Notes under the pieces: generated by a model
Databases searched by the model: none
What the model was told of the DNA's origin: nothing
Seen by the model: only the letters and a program-made list of their open reading frames with translations
Shown: positions 12,053 through 26,404 of the stretch, piece after piece
How the letters are laid out: every line of letters begins with the position of its first letter
Position numbering within the stretch: position 1 is the stretch's first letter
Source: Ascidia mentula
Taxonomy: Eukaryota; Chordata; Ascidiacea; Phlebobranchia; Ascidiidae
NCBI GenBank assembly: GCA_947561715.1
Contig: OX387201.1
Span: 11,732,001-11,796,000, forward strand
Length of the DNA stretch: 64,000 nt
Direction: 5' to 3'
Translations under genes and position numbers: made by a program

Positions 12053-14260
12053 CGGTTGCACAAAGTATGTAACTCTGCGCTTTCAGCACTTGTCCATTTT
12101 GCAGTATATGACTTTTCGATAAAAAATATTTTTTTTCAGTACAAGCTTTATTATACAGTGGAAAACGCTGATACTCCAGTACTGAGTTTGCGGTTGCACA
12201 ACGTATGTAACTATGCGATTTCAGCACTGGTCCATTTTGCAGTATATGACTTTTCGATAAAAAATATGTTTTTTCAGTACAAGCTTTATTATACAGTGGA
12301 AAACGCTGATACTCCAGTACTGAGTTTGCGGTTGCACAACGTATGTAACTATGCGATTTCAGCACTTGTCCATTTTGCAGTATATGACTTTTCGATGAAA
12401 AATATTTTTTTTCATTACAAGCTTTATTATACAGTGGAAAACGCTGATACTCCAGTACTGAGTTTGCGGTTGCACAACGTATGTAACTCTGCGCTTTCAG
12501 CACTTGTCCATTTTGCAGTATATGACTTTTCGATAAAAAATATTTTTTTTCACTACAAGCTTTATTATACAGTGGAAAACGCTGATACTCCAGTGCTGAG
12601 TTTGCGGTTGCACAACGTATGTAACTATGCGATTTCAGCACTTGTCCATTTTGCAGTATATGACTTTTCGATAAAAAATATTTTTTTTCAGTACAAGCTT
12701 TATTATACAGTGGAAAACGCTGATACTCCAGTACTGAGTTTGCGGTTGCACAATGTATGTAACTATGCGATTTCAGCACTTGTCCATTTTGCAGTATATG
12801 ACTTTTCGATAAAAAATATGTTTTTTCAGTACAAGCTTTATTATACAGTGGAAAACGCTGATACTCCAGTACTGAGTTTGCGGTTGCACAACGTATGTAA
12901 CTATGCGATTTCAGCACTTGTCCATTTTGCAGTATATGACTTTTCGATAAAAAATATTTTTTTTCAGTACAAGCTTTACTATACAGTGGAAAACGCTGAT
13001 ACTCCAGTACTGAGTTTGCGGTTGCACAACGCAGGTAACTATGCGATTTCAGCACTTGTCCATTTTGCAGTATATGACTTTTCGATAAAAAATATTTTTT
13101 TTCAGTACAAGCTTTATTATACAGTGGAAAACGCTGATACTCCAGTACTGAGTTAGCGGTTGCACAAAGTATGTAACTCTGCGCTTTCAGCACTTGTCCA
13201 TTTTGCAGTATATGACTTTTCGATAAAAAATATTTTTTTTCAGTACAAGCTTTATTATACAGTGGAAAACGCTGATACTCCAGTACTGAGTTTGCGGTTG
13301 CACAACGTATGTAACTATGCGATTTCAGCACTGGTCCATTTTGCAGTATATGACTTTTCGATAAAAAATATGTTTTTTCAGTACAAGCTTTATTATACAG
13401 TGGAAAACGCTGATACTCCAGTACTGAGTTTGCGGTTGCACAACGTATGTAACTATGCGATTTCAGCACTTGTCCATTTTGCAGTATATGACTTTTCGAT
13501 GAAAAATATTTTTTTTCATTACAAGCTTTATTATACAGTGGAAAACGCTGATACTCCAGTACTGAGTTTGCGGTTGCACAACGTATGTAACTCTGCGCTT
13601 TCAGCACTTGTCCATTTTGCAGTATATGACTTTTCGATAAAAAATATTTTTTTTCACTACAAGCTTTATTATACAGTGGAAAACGCTGATACTCCAGTGC
13701 TGAGTTTGCGGTTGCACAACGTATGTAACTATGCGATTTCAGCACTTGTCCATTTTGCAGTATATGACTTTTCGATAAAAAATATTTTTTTTCAGTACAA
13801 GCTTTATTATACAGTGGAAAACGCTGATACTCCAGTACTGAGTTTGCGGTTGCACAATGTATGTAACTATGCGATTTCAGCACTTGTCCATTTTGCAGTA
13901 TATGACTTTTCGATAAAAAATATGTTTTTTCAGTACAAGCTTTATTATACAGTGGAAAACGCTGATACTCCAGTACTGAGTTTGCGGTTGCACAACGTAT
14001 GTAACTATGCGATTTCAGCACTTGTCCATTTTGCAGTATATGACTTTTCGATAAAAAATATTTTTTTTCAGTACAAGCTTTATTATACAGTGGAAAACGC
14101 TGATACTCCAGTACTGAGTTTGCGGTTGCACAACGCAGGTAACTATGCGATTTCAGCACTTGTCCATTTTGCAGTATATGACTTTTCGATAAAAAATATT
14201 TTTTTTCAGTACAAGCTTTATTATACAGTGGAAAACGCTGATACTCCAGTACTGAGTTAG
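12053..14260 (+). repeat. Two tandem copies of an 8-monomer higher-order repeat (1104 bp each)
   Basis: 12,053-13,156 and 13,157-14,260. Order of units: cacaaag/ctctgcg; cactggtcc with atgtttttt; gatgaaa/cattac; ctctgcg/cactac; gtgctgag then consensus; caatgtatg with atgtttttt; consensus; cgcaggtaac. I saw one difference between the copies: ctttactatac near 12,975 against ctttattatac in the second. The cactggtcc variant is diagnostic. I find it seven times in the window, each time in this 8-monomer block. Confidence 0.9.
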
Positions 14261-17200
14261 CGGTTGCACAAAGTATGTAACTCTGCGCTTTCAGCACTTG
14301 TCCATTTTGCAGTATATGACTTTTCGATAAAAAATATTTTTTTTCATTACAAGCTTTATTATACAGTGGAAAACGCTGATACTCCAGTATTGCGTTTGCG
14401 GTTGCACAACGTATGTAACTATGCGATTTCAGCACTTGTCCATTTTGCAGTATATGACTTTTCGATAAAAAATATTTTTTTTCAGTACAAGCTTTATTAT
14501 ACAGTGGAAAACGCTGATACTCCAGTACTGAGTTTGCGGTTGCACAACGCTTGTAACTATGCGATTTCAGCACTTGTCCATTTTGCAGTATATGACTTTT
14601 CGATAAAAAATATTTTTTTTCAGTACAAGCTTTATTATACAGTGGAAAACGCTGATACTCCAGTACTGAGTTTGCGGTTGCACAACGCATGTAACTATGC
14701 GATTTCAGCACTTGTCCATTTTGCAGTATATGACTTTTCGATAAAAAATATTTTTTTTCAGTACAAGCTTTATTATACAGTGGAAAACGCTGATACTCCA
14801 GTACTGAGTTTGCGGTTGCACAACGTATGTAACTATGCGATTTCAGCACTTGTCCATTTTGCAGTATATGACTTTTCGATAAAAAATATGTTTTTTCAGT
14901 ACAAGCTTTATTATACAGTGGAAAACGCTGATACTCCAGTACTGAGTTTGCGGTTGCACAACGTATGTAACTATGCGATTTCAGCACTTGTCCATTTTGC
15001 AGTATATGACTTTTCGATGAAAAATATTTTTTTTCATTACAAGCTTTATTATACAGTGGAAAACGCTGATACTCCAGTACTGAGTTTGCGGTTGCACAAC
15101 GTATGTAACTCTGCGCTTTCAGCACTTGTCCATTTTGCAGTATATGACTTTTCGATAAAAAATATTTTTTTTCAGTACAAGCTTTATTATACAGTGGAAA
15201 ACGCTGATACTCCAGTACTGAGTTTGCGGTTGCACAACGTATGTAACTCTGCGCTTTCAGCACTTGTCCATTTTGCAGTATATGACTTTTCGATAAAAAA
15301 TATTTTTTTTCATTACAAGCTTTATTATACAGTGGAAAACGCTGATACTCCAGTACTGAGTTTGCGGTTGCACAACGTATGTAACTCTGCGCTTTCAGCA
15401 CTTGTCCATTTTGCAGTATATGACTTTTCGATAAAAAATATTTTTTTTCAGTACAAGCTTTATTATACAGTGGAAAACGCTGATACTCCAGTACTGAGTT
15501 TGCGGTTGCACAACGTATGTAACTATGCGATTTCAGCACTTGTCCATTTTGCAGTATATGACTTTTCGATAAAAAATATTTTTTTTCATTGCAAGCTTTA
15601 TTATACAGTGGAAAACGCTGATACTCCAGTATTGCGTTTGCGGTTGCACAACGTATGTAACTATGCGCTTTCAGCACTTGTCCATTTGGCAGTATATGAC
15701 TTTTCGATAAAAAATATTTTTTTTCAGTACAAGCTTTATTATACAGTGGAAAACGCTGATACTCCAGTACTGAGTTTGCGGTTGCACAACGCATGTAACT
15801 ATGCGATTTCAGCACTTGTCCATTTTGCAGTATATGACTTTTCGATAAAAAATATTTTTTTTCAGTACAAGCTTTATTATACAGTGGAAAACGCTGATAC
15901 TCCAGTACTGAGTTTGCGGTTGCACAACGTATGTAACTATGCGATTTCAGCACTTGTCCATTTTGCAGTATATGACTTTTCGATAAAAAATATGTTTTTT
16001 CAGTACAAGCTTTATTATACAGTGGAAAACGCTGATACTCCAGTACTAAGTTTGCGGTTGCACAACGTATGTAACTATGCGCTTTCAGCACTTGTCCATT
16101 TGGCAGTATATGACTTTTCGATAAAAAATATTTTTTTTCAGTACAAGCTTTATTATACAGTGGAAAACGCTGATACTCCAGTACTGAGTTTGCGGTTGCA
16201 CAACGCATGTAACTATGCGATTTCAGCACTTGTCCATTTTGCAGTATATGACTTTTCGATAAAAAATATTTTTTTTCAGTACAAGCTTTATTATACAGTG
16301 GAAAACGCTGATACTCCAGTACTGAGTTTGCGGTTGCACAACGTATGTAACTATGCGATTTCAGCACTTGTCCATTTTGCAGTATATGACTTTTCGATAA
16401 AAAATATGTTTTTTCAGTACAAGCTTTATTATACAGTGGAAAACGCTGATACTCCAGTACTAAGTTTGCGGTTGCACAACGTATGTAACTATGCGATTTC
16501 AGCACTTGTCCATTTTGCAGTATATGACTTTTCGATAAAAAATATGTTTTTTCAGTACAAGCTTTATTATACAGTGGAAAACGCTGATACTCCAGTACTG
16601 AGTTTGCGGTTGCACAACGCAGGTAACTATGCGATTTCAGCACTTGTCCATTTTGCAGTATATGACTTTTCGATAAAAAATATTTTTTTTCAGTACAAGC
16701 TTTATTATACAGTGGAAAACGCTGATACTCCAGTACTGAGTTTGCGGTTGCACAACGTATGTAACTATGCGATTTCAGCACTTGTCCATTTTGCAGTATA
16801 TGACTTTTCGATAAAAAATATGTTTTTTCAGTACAAGCTTTATTATACAGTGGAAAACGCTGATACTCCAGTACTGAGTTTGCGGTTGCACAACGTATGT
16901 AACTATGCGATTTCAGCACTTGTCCATTTTGCAGTATATGACTTTTCGATGAAAAATATTTTTTTTCATTACAAGCTTTATTATACAGTGGAAAACGCTG
17001 ATACTCCAGTACTGAGTTTGCGGTTGCACAACGCATGTAACTATGCGATTTCAGCACTTGTCCATTTTGCAGTATATGACTTTTCGATAAAAAATATTTT
17101 TTTTCAGTACAAGCTTTATTATACAGTGGAAAACGCTGATACTCCAGTACTGAGTTTGCGGTTGCACAACGCATGTAACTATGCGATTTCAGTACTTGTC

Positions 17201-18262
17201 CATTTTGCAGTATATGACTTTTCGATAAAAAATATTTTTTTTCAGTACAAGCTTTATTATACAGTGGAAAACGCTGATACTCCAGTACTGAGTTTGCGGT
17301 TGCACAACGTATGTAACTATGCGATTTCAGCACTTGTCCATTTTGCAGTATATGACTTTTCGATAAAAAATATGTTTTTTCAGTACAAGCTTTATTATAC
17401 AGTGGAAAACGCTGATACTCCAGTACTGAGTTTGCGGTTGCACAACGTATGTAACTATGCGATTTCAGCACTTGTCCATTTTGCAGTATATGACTTTTCG
17501 ATGAAAAATATTTTTTTTCATTACAAGCTTTATTATACAGTGGAAAACGCTGATACTCCAGTACTGAGTTTGCGGTTGCACAACGTATGTAACTCTGCGC
17601 TTTCAGCACTTGTCCATTTTGCAGTATATGACTTTTCGATAAAAAATATTTTTTTTCACTACAAGCTTTATTATACAGTGGAAAACGCTGATACTCCAGT
17701 GCTGAGTTTGCGGTTGCACAACGTATGTAACTATGCGATTTCAGCACTTGTCCATTTTGCAGTATATGACTTTTCGATAAAAAATATTTTTTTTCAGTAC
17801 AAGCTTTATTATACAGTGGAAAACGCTGATACTCCAGTACTGAGTTTGCGGTTGCACAATGTATGTAACTATGCGATTTCAGCACTTGTCCATTTTGCAG
17901 TATATGACTTTTCGATAAAAAATATGTTTTTTCAGTACAAGCTTTATTATACAGTGGAAAACGCTGATACTCCAGTACTGAGTTTGCGGTTGCACAACGT
18001 ATGTAACTATGCGATTTCAGCACTTGTCCATTTTGCAGTATATGACTTTTCGATAAAAAATATTTTTTTTCAGTACAAGCTTTATTATACAGTGGAAAAC
18101 GCTGATACTCCAGTACTGAGTTTGCGGTTGCACAACGCAGGTAACTATGCGATTTCAGCACTTGTCCATTTTGCAGTATATGACTTTTCGATAAAAAATA
18201 TTTTTTTTCAGTACAAGCTTTATTATACAGTGGAAAACGCTGATACTCCAGTACTGAGTTAG
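14261..18262 (+). repeat. Marker-bounded 29-monomer block (4002 bp)
   Basis: 29 units exactly. Diagnostic variants are cgcttgtaac at 14,549, two catttggca units (near 15,684 and 16,098), two adjacent atgtttttt units near 16.4-16.55 kb, and tttcagtac at about 17,190. Units 2-29 recur at 43,964-47,848 (offset 29,586), and the full block recurs at 55,163-59,164 (offset 40,902). The part from about 15.25 kb to the end is also the tail of the next block, at offset 6348. Confidence 0.88.
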
Positions 18263-21200
18263 CGGTTGCACAAAGTATGTAACTCTGCGCTTTCAGCACT
18301 TGTCCATTTTGCAGTATATGACTTTTCGATAAAAAATATTTTTTTTCATTACAAGCTTTATTATACAGTGGAAAACGCTGATACTCCAGTACTGAGTTTG
18401 CGGTTGCACAACGTATGTAACTATGCGATTTCAGCACTTGTCCATTTTGCAGTATATGACTTTTCGATAAAAAATATTTTTTTTCATTGCAAGCTTTATT
18501 GTACAGTGGAAAACGCTGATACTCCAGTATTGCGTTTGCGGTTGCACAACGTATGTAACTATGCGCTTTCAGCACTTGTCCATTTTGCAGTATATGACTT
18601 TTCGATAAAAAATATTTTTTTTCAGTACAAGCTTTATTATACAGTGGAAAACGCTGATACTCCAGTACTGAGTTTGCGGTTGCACAAAGTATGTAACTCT
18701 GCGTTTTCAGCACTTGTCCATTTTGCAGTATTTGACTTTTCGATAAAAAATATGTTTTTTCAGTACAAGCTTTATTATACAGTGGAAAACGCTGATACTC
18801 CAGTACTGAGTTTGCGGTTGCACAACGCATGTAACTATGCGATTTCAGCACTTGTCCATTTTGCAGTATATGACTTTTCGATAAAAAATATTTTTTTTCA
18901 GTACAAGCTTTATTATACAGTGGAAAACGCTGATACTCCAGTACTGAGTTTGCGGTTGCACAACGTATGTAACTATGCGATTTCAGCACTTGTCCATTTT
19001 GCAGTATATGACTTTTCGATAAAAAATATTTTTTTTCAGTACAAGCTTTATTATACAGTGGAAAACGCTGATACTCCAGTACTGAGTTTGCGGTTGCACA
19101 ACGTATGTAACTATGCGATTTCAGCACTTGTCCATTTTGCAGTATATGACTTTTCGATAAAAAATATGTTTTTTCAGTACAAGCTTTATTATACAGTGGA
19201 AAACGCTGATACTCCAGTACTGAGTTTGCGGTTGCACAACGTATGTAACTATGCGATTTCAGCACTTGTCCATTTTGCAGTATATGACTTTTCGATGAAA
19301 AATATTTTTTTTCATTACAAGCTTTATTATACAGTGGAAAACGCTGATACTCCAGTACTGAGTTTGCGGTTGCACAACGTATGTAACTCTGCGCTTTCAG
19401 CACTTGTCCATTTTGCAGTATATGACTTTTCGATAAAAAATATTTTTTTTCACTACAAGCTTTATTATACAGTGGAAAACGCTGATACTCCAGTGCTGAG
19501 TTTGCGGTTGCACAACGTATGTAACTATGCGATTTCAGCACTTGTCCATTTTGCAGTATATGACTTTTCGATAAAAAATATTTTTTTTCAGTACAATCTT
19601 TATTATACAGTGGAAAACGCTGATACTCCAGTACTGAGTTTGCGGTTGCACAACGTATGTAACTCTGCGCTTTCAGCACTTGTCCATTTTGCAGTATATG
19701 ACTTTTCGATAAAAAATATTTTTTTTCATTACAAGCTTTATTATACAGTGGAAAACGCTGATACTCCAGTACTGAGTTTGCGGTTGCACAACGTATGTAA
19801 CTCTGCGCTTTCAGCACTTGTCCATTTTGCAGTATATGACTTTTCGATAAAAAATATTTTTTTTCAGTACAAGCTTTATTATACAGTGGAAAACGCTGAT
19901 ACTCCAGTACTGAGTTTGCGGTTGCACAACGTATGTAACTATGCGATTTCAGCACTTGTCCATTTTGCAGTATATGACTTTTCGATAAAAAATATTTTTT
20001 TTCATTGCAAGCTTTATTATACAGTGGAAAACGCTGATACTCCAGTATTGCGTTTGCGGTTGCACAACGTATGTAACTATGCGCTTTCAGCACTTGTCCA
20101 TTTGGCAGTATATGACTTTTCGATAAAAAATATTTTTTTTCATTGCAAGCTTTATTATACAGTGGAAAACGCTGATACTCCAGTATTGCGTTTGCGGTTG
20201 CACAACGTATGTAACTATGCGCTTTCAGCACTTGTCCATTTTGCAGTATATGACTTTTCGATAAAAAATATTTTTTATCATTACAAGCTTTATTATACAG
20301 TGGAAAACGCTGATACTCCAGTACTGAGTTTGCGGTTGCACAACGTATGTAACTATGCGATTTCAGCACTTGTCCATTTTGCAGTATATGACTTTTCGAT
20401 AAAAAATATTTTTTTTCATTGCAAGCTTTATTGTACAGTGGAAAACGCTGATACTCCAGTATTGCGTTTGCGGTTGCACAACGTATGTAACTATGCGCTT
20501 TCAGCACTTGTCCATTTTGCAGTATATGACTTTTCGATAAAAAATATTTTTTTTCAGTACAAGCTTTATTATACAGTGGAAAACGCTGATACTCCAGTAC
20601 TGAGTTTGCGGTTGCACAAAGTATGTAACTCTGCGTTTTCAGCACTTGTCCATTTTGCAGTATTTGACTTTTCGATAAAAAATATGTTTTTTCAGTACAA
20701 GCTTTATTATACAGTGGAAAACGCTGATACTCCAGTACTGAGTTTGCGGTTGCACAACGCATGTAACTATGCGATTTCAGCACTTGTCCATTTTGCAGTA
20801 TATGACTTTTCGATAAAAAATATTTTTTTTCAGTACAAGCTTTATTATACAGTGGAAAACGCTGATACTCCAGTACTGAGTTTGCGGTTGCACAACGTAT
20901 GTAACTATGCGATTTCAGCACTTGTCCATTTTGCAGTATATGACTTTTCGATAAAAAATATTTTTTTTCAGTACAAGCTTTATTATACAGTGGAAAACGC
21001 TGATACTCCAGTACTGAGTTTGCGGTTGCACAACGTATGTAACTATGCGATTTCAGCACTTGTCCATTTTGCAGTATATGACTTTTCGATAAAAAATATG
21101 TTTTTTCAGTACAAGCTTTATTATACAGTGGAAAACGCTGATACTCCAGTACTGAGTTTGCGGTTGCACAACGTATGTAACTATGCGATTTCAGCACTTG

Positions 21201-24200
21201 TCCATTTTGCAGTATATGACTTTTCGATGAAAAATATTTTTTTTCATTACAAGCTTTATTATACAGTGGAAAACGCTGATACTCCAGTACTGAGTTTGCG
21301 GTTGCACAACGTATGTAACTCTGCGCTTTCAGCACTTGTCCATTTTGCAGTATATGACTTTTCGATAAAAAATATTTTTTTTCACTACAAGCTTTATTAT
21401 ACAGTGGAAAACGCTGATACTCCAGTGCTGAGTTTGCGGTTGCACAACGTATGTAACTATGCGATTTCAGCACTTGTCCATTTTGCAGTATATGACTTTT
21501 CGATAAAAAATATTTTTTTTCAGTACAATCTTTATTATACAGTGGAAAACGCTGATACTCCAGTACTGAGTTTGCGGTTGCACAACGTATGTAACTCTGC
21601 GCTTTCAGCACTTGTCCATTTTGCAGTATATGACTTTTCGATAAAAAATATTTTTTTTCATTACAAGCTTTATTATACAGTGGAAAACGCTGATACTCCA
21701 GTACTGAGTTTGCGGTTGCACAACGTATGTAACTCTGCGCTTTCAGCACTTGTCCATTTTGCAGTATATGACTTTTCGATAAAAAATATTTTTTTTCAGT
21801 ACAAGCTTTATTATACAGTGGAAAACGCTGATACTCCAGTACTGAGTTTGCGGTTGCACAACGTATGTAACTATGCGATTTCAGCACTTGTCCATTTTGC
21901 AGTATATGACTTTTCGATAAAAAATATTTTTTTTCATTGCAAGCTTTATTATACAGTGGAAAACGCTGATACTCCAGTATTGCGTTTGCGGTTGCACAAC
22001 GTATGTAACTATGCGCTTTCAGCACTTGTCCATTTGGCAGTATATGACTTTTCGATAAAAAATATTTTTTTTCAGTACAAGCTTTATTATACAGTGGAAA
22101 ACGCTGATACTCCAGTACTGAGTTTGCGGTTGCACAACGCATGTAACTATGCGATTTCAGCACTTGTCCATTTTGCAGTATATGACTTTTCGATAAAAAA
22201 TATTTTTTTTCAGTACAAGCTTTATTATACAGTGGAAAACGCTGATACTCCAGTACTGAGTTTGCGGTTGCACAACGTATGTAACTATGCGATTTCAGCA
22301 CTTGTCCATTTTGCAGTATATGACTTTTCGATAAAAAATATGTTTTTTCAGTACAAGCTTTATTATACAGTGGAAAACGCTGATACTCCAGTACTAAGTT
22401 TGCGGTTGCACAACGTATGTAACTATGCGCTTTCAGCACTTGTCCATTTGGCAGTATATGACTTTTCGATAAAAAATATTTTTTTTCAGTACAAGCTTTA
22501 TTATACAGTGGAAAACGCTGATACTCCAGTACTGAGTTTGCGGTTGCACAACGCATGTAACTATGCGATTTCAGCACTTGTCCATTTTGCAGTATATGAC
22601 TTTTCGATAAAAAATATTTTTTTTCAGTACAAGCTTTATTATACAGTGGAAAACGCTGATACTCCAGTACTGAGTTTGCGGTTGCACAACGTATGTAACT
22701 ATGCGATTTCAGCACTTGTCCATTTTGCAGTATATGACTTTTCGATAAAAAATATGTTTTTTCAGTACAAGCTTTATTATACAGTGGAAAACGCTGATAC
22801 TCCAGTACTAAGTTTGCGGTTGCACAACGTATGTAACTATGCGATTTCAGCACTTGTCCATTTTGCAGTATATGACTTTTCGATAAAAAATATGTTTTTT
22901 CAGTACAAGCTTTATTATACAGTGGAAAACGCTGATACTCCAGTACTGAGTTTGCGGTTGCACAACGCAGGTAACTATGCGATTTCAGCACTTGTCCATT
23001 TTGCAGTATATGACTTTTCGATAAAAAATATTTTTTTTCAGTACAAGCTTTATTATACAGTGGAAAACGCTGATACTCCAGTACTGAGTTTGCGGTTGCA
23101 CAACGTATGTAACTATGCGATTTCAGCACTTGTCCATTTTGCAGTATATGACTTTTCGATAAAAAATATGTTTTTTCAGTACAAGCTTTATTATACAGTG
23201 GAAAACGCTGATACTCCAGTACTGAGTTTGCGGTTGCACAACGTATGTAACTATGCGATTTCAGCACTTGTCCATTTTGCAGTATATGACTTTTCGATGA
23301 AAAATATTTTTTTTCATTACAAGCTTTATTATACAGTGGAAAACGCTGATACTCCAGTACTGAGTTTGCGGTTGCACAACGCATGTAACTATGCGATTTC
23401 AGCACTTGTCCATTTTGCAGTATATGACTTTTCGATAAAAAATATTTTTTTTCAGTACAAGCTTTATTATACAGTGGAAAACGCTGATACTCCAGTACTG
23501 AGTTTGCGGTTGCACAACGCATGTAACTATGCGATTTCAGTACTTGTCCATTTTGCAGTATATGACTTTTCGATAAAAAATATTTTTTTTCAGTACAAGC
23601 TTTATTATACAGTGGAAAACGCTGATACTCCAGTACTGAGTTTGCGGTTGCACAACGTATGTAACTATGCGATTTCAGCACTTGTCCATTTTGCAGTATA
23701 TGACTTTTCGATAAAAAATATGTTTTTTCAGTACAAGCTTTATTATACAGTGGAAAACGCTGATACTCCAGTACTGAGTTTGCGGTTGCACAACGTATGT
23801 AACTATGCGATTTCAGCACTTGTCCATTTTGCAGTATATGACTTTTCGATGAAAAATATTTTTTTTCATTACAAGCTTTATTATACAGTGGAAAACGCTG
23901 ATACTCCAGTACTGAGTTTGCGGTTGCACAACGTATGTAACTCTGCGCTTTCAGCACTTGTCCATTTTGCAGTATATGACTTTTCGATAAAAAATATTTT
24001 TTTTCACTACAAGCTTTATTATACAGTGGAAAACGCTGATACTCCAGTGCTGAGTTTGCGGTTGCACAACGTATGTAACTATGCGATTTCAGCACTTGTC
24101 CATTTTGCAGTATATGACTTTTCGATAAAAAATATTTTTTTTCAGTACAAGCTTTATTATACAGTGGAAAACGCTGATACTCCAGTACTGAGTTTGCGGT

Positions 24201-24610
24201 TGCACAATGTATGTAACTATGCGATTTCAGCACTTGTCCATTTTGCAGTATATGACTTTTCGATAAAAAATATGTTTTTTCAGTACAAGCTTTATTATAC
24301 AGTGGAAAACGCTGATACTCCAGTACTGAGTTTGCGGTTGCACAACGTATGTAACTATGCGATTTCAGCACTTGTCCATTTTGCATTATATGACTTTTCG
24401 ATAAAAAATATTTTTTTTCAGTACAAGCTTTATTATACAGTGGAAAACGCTGATACTCCAGTACTGAGTTTGCGGTTGCACAACGCAGGTAACTATGCGA
24501 TTTCAGCACTTGTCCATTTTGCAGTATATGACTTTTCGATAAAAAATATTTTTTTTCAGTACAAGCTTTATTATACAGTGGAAAACGCTGATACTCCAGT
24601 ACTGAGTTAG
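18263..24610 (+). repeat. Marker-bounded 46-monomer block (6348 bp) with an internal 1932-bp duplication
   Basis: Starts like the 12-monomer block and ends like the 29-monomer block. A 14-monomer (1932-bp) segment is present twice in tandem: ttgtacagtg at 18,499 and 20,431, gtatttgac at about 18,727 and 20,659, caatcttta at 19,594 and 21,526. Junction units near 20.10-20.29 kb are unusual: catttggca followed by cattgc, then a unit with ttttttatcattac. The counterpart block at 59,165-63,580 has 32 monomers and carries the segment once. A private cattatatg occurs near 24,384. Confidence 0.88.
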
Positions 24611-26404
24611 CGGTTGCACAAAGTATGTAACTCTGCGCTTTCAGCACTTGTCCATTTTGCAGTATATGACTTTTCGATAAAAAATATTTTTTTTCATTAC
24701 AAGCTTTATTATACAGTGGAAAACGCTGATACTCCAGTACTGAGTTTGCGGTTGCACAACGTATGTAACTATGCGATTTCAGCACTTGTCCATTTTGCAG
24801 TATATGACTTTTCGATAAAAAATATTTTTTTTCATTGCAAGCTTTATTGTACAGTGGAAAACGCTGATACTCCAGTATTGCGTTTGCGGTTGCACAACGT
24901 ATGTAACTATGCGCTTTCAGCACTTGTCCATTTTGCAGTATATGACTTTTCGATAAAAAATATTTTTTTTCAGTACAAGCTTTATTATACAGTGGAAAAC
25001 GCTGATACTCCAGTACTGAGTTTGCGGTTGCACAAAGTATGTAACTCTGCGTTTTCAGCACTTGTCCATTTTGCAGTATTTGACTTTTCGATAAAAAATA
25101 TGTTTTTTCAGTACAAGCTTTATTATACAGTGGAAAACGCTGATACTCCAGTACTGAGTTTGCGGTTGCACAACGCATGTAACTATGCGATTTCAGCACT
25201 TGTCCATTTTGCAGTATATGACTTTTCGATAAAAAATATTTTTTTTCAGTACAAGCTTTATTATACAGTGGAAAACGCTGATACTCCAGTACTGAGTTTG
25301 CGGTTGCACAACGTATGTAACTATGCGATTTCAGCACTTGTCCATTTTGCAGTATATGACTTTTCGATAAAAAATATTTTTTTTCAGTACAAGCTTTATT
25401 ATACAGTGGAAAACGCTGATACTCCAGTACTGAGTTTGCGGTTGCACAACGTATGTAACTATGCGATTTCAGCACTTGTCCATTTTGCAGTATATGACTT
25501 TTCGATAAAAAATATGTTTTTTCAGTACAAGCTTTATTATACAGTGGAAAACGCTGATACTCCAGTACTGAGTTTGCGGTTGCACAACGTATGTAACTAT
25601 GCGATTTCAGCACTTGTCCATTTTGCAGTATATGACTTTTCGATGAAAAATATTTTTTTTCATTACAAGCTTTATTATACAGTGGAAAACGCTGATACTC
25701 CAGTACTGAGTTTGCGGTTGCACAACGTATGTAACTCTGCGCTTTCAGCACTTGTCCATTTTGCAGTATATGACTTTTCGATAAAAAATATTTTTTTTCA
25801 CTACAAGCTTTATTATACAGTGGAAAACGCTGATACTCCAGTGCTGAGTTTGCGGTTGCACAACGTATGTAACTATGCGATTTCAGCACTTGTCCATTTT
25901 GCAGTATATGACTTTTCGATAAAAAATATTTTTTTTCAGTACAATCTTTATTATACAGTGGAAAACGCTGATACTCCAGTACTGAGTTTGCGGTTGCACA
26001 ATGTTTGTAACTATGCGATTTCAGCACTTGTCCATTTTGCAGTATATGACTTTTCGATAAAAAATATGTTTTTTCAGTACAAGCTTTATTATACAGTGGA
26101 AAACGCTGATACTCCAGTACTGAGTTTGCGGTTGCACAACGTATGTAACTATGCGATTTCAGCACTTGTCCATTTTGCAGTATATGACTTTTCGATAAAA
26201 AATATTTTTTTTCAGTACAAGCTTTATTATACAGTGGAAAACGCTGATACTCCAGTACTGAGTTTGCGGTTGCACAACGCAGGTAACTATGCGATTTCAG
26301 CACTTGTCCATTTTGCAGTATATGACTTTTCGATAAAAAATATTTTTTTTCAGTACAAGCTTTATTATACAGTGGAAAACGCTGATACTCCAGTACTGAG
26401 TTAG
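24611..26404 (+). repeat. Marker-bounded 13-monomer block (1794 bp)
   Basis: The first ten units match the start of the preceding 46-monomer block at offset 6348, including the HindIII-destroying caatcttta at 25,942. The last three match the caatgtttg/atgtttttt, consensus and cgcaggtaac tail of the 12-monomer block. It therefore looks like a recombinant of the two block types. Confidence 0.86.
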
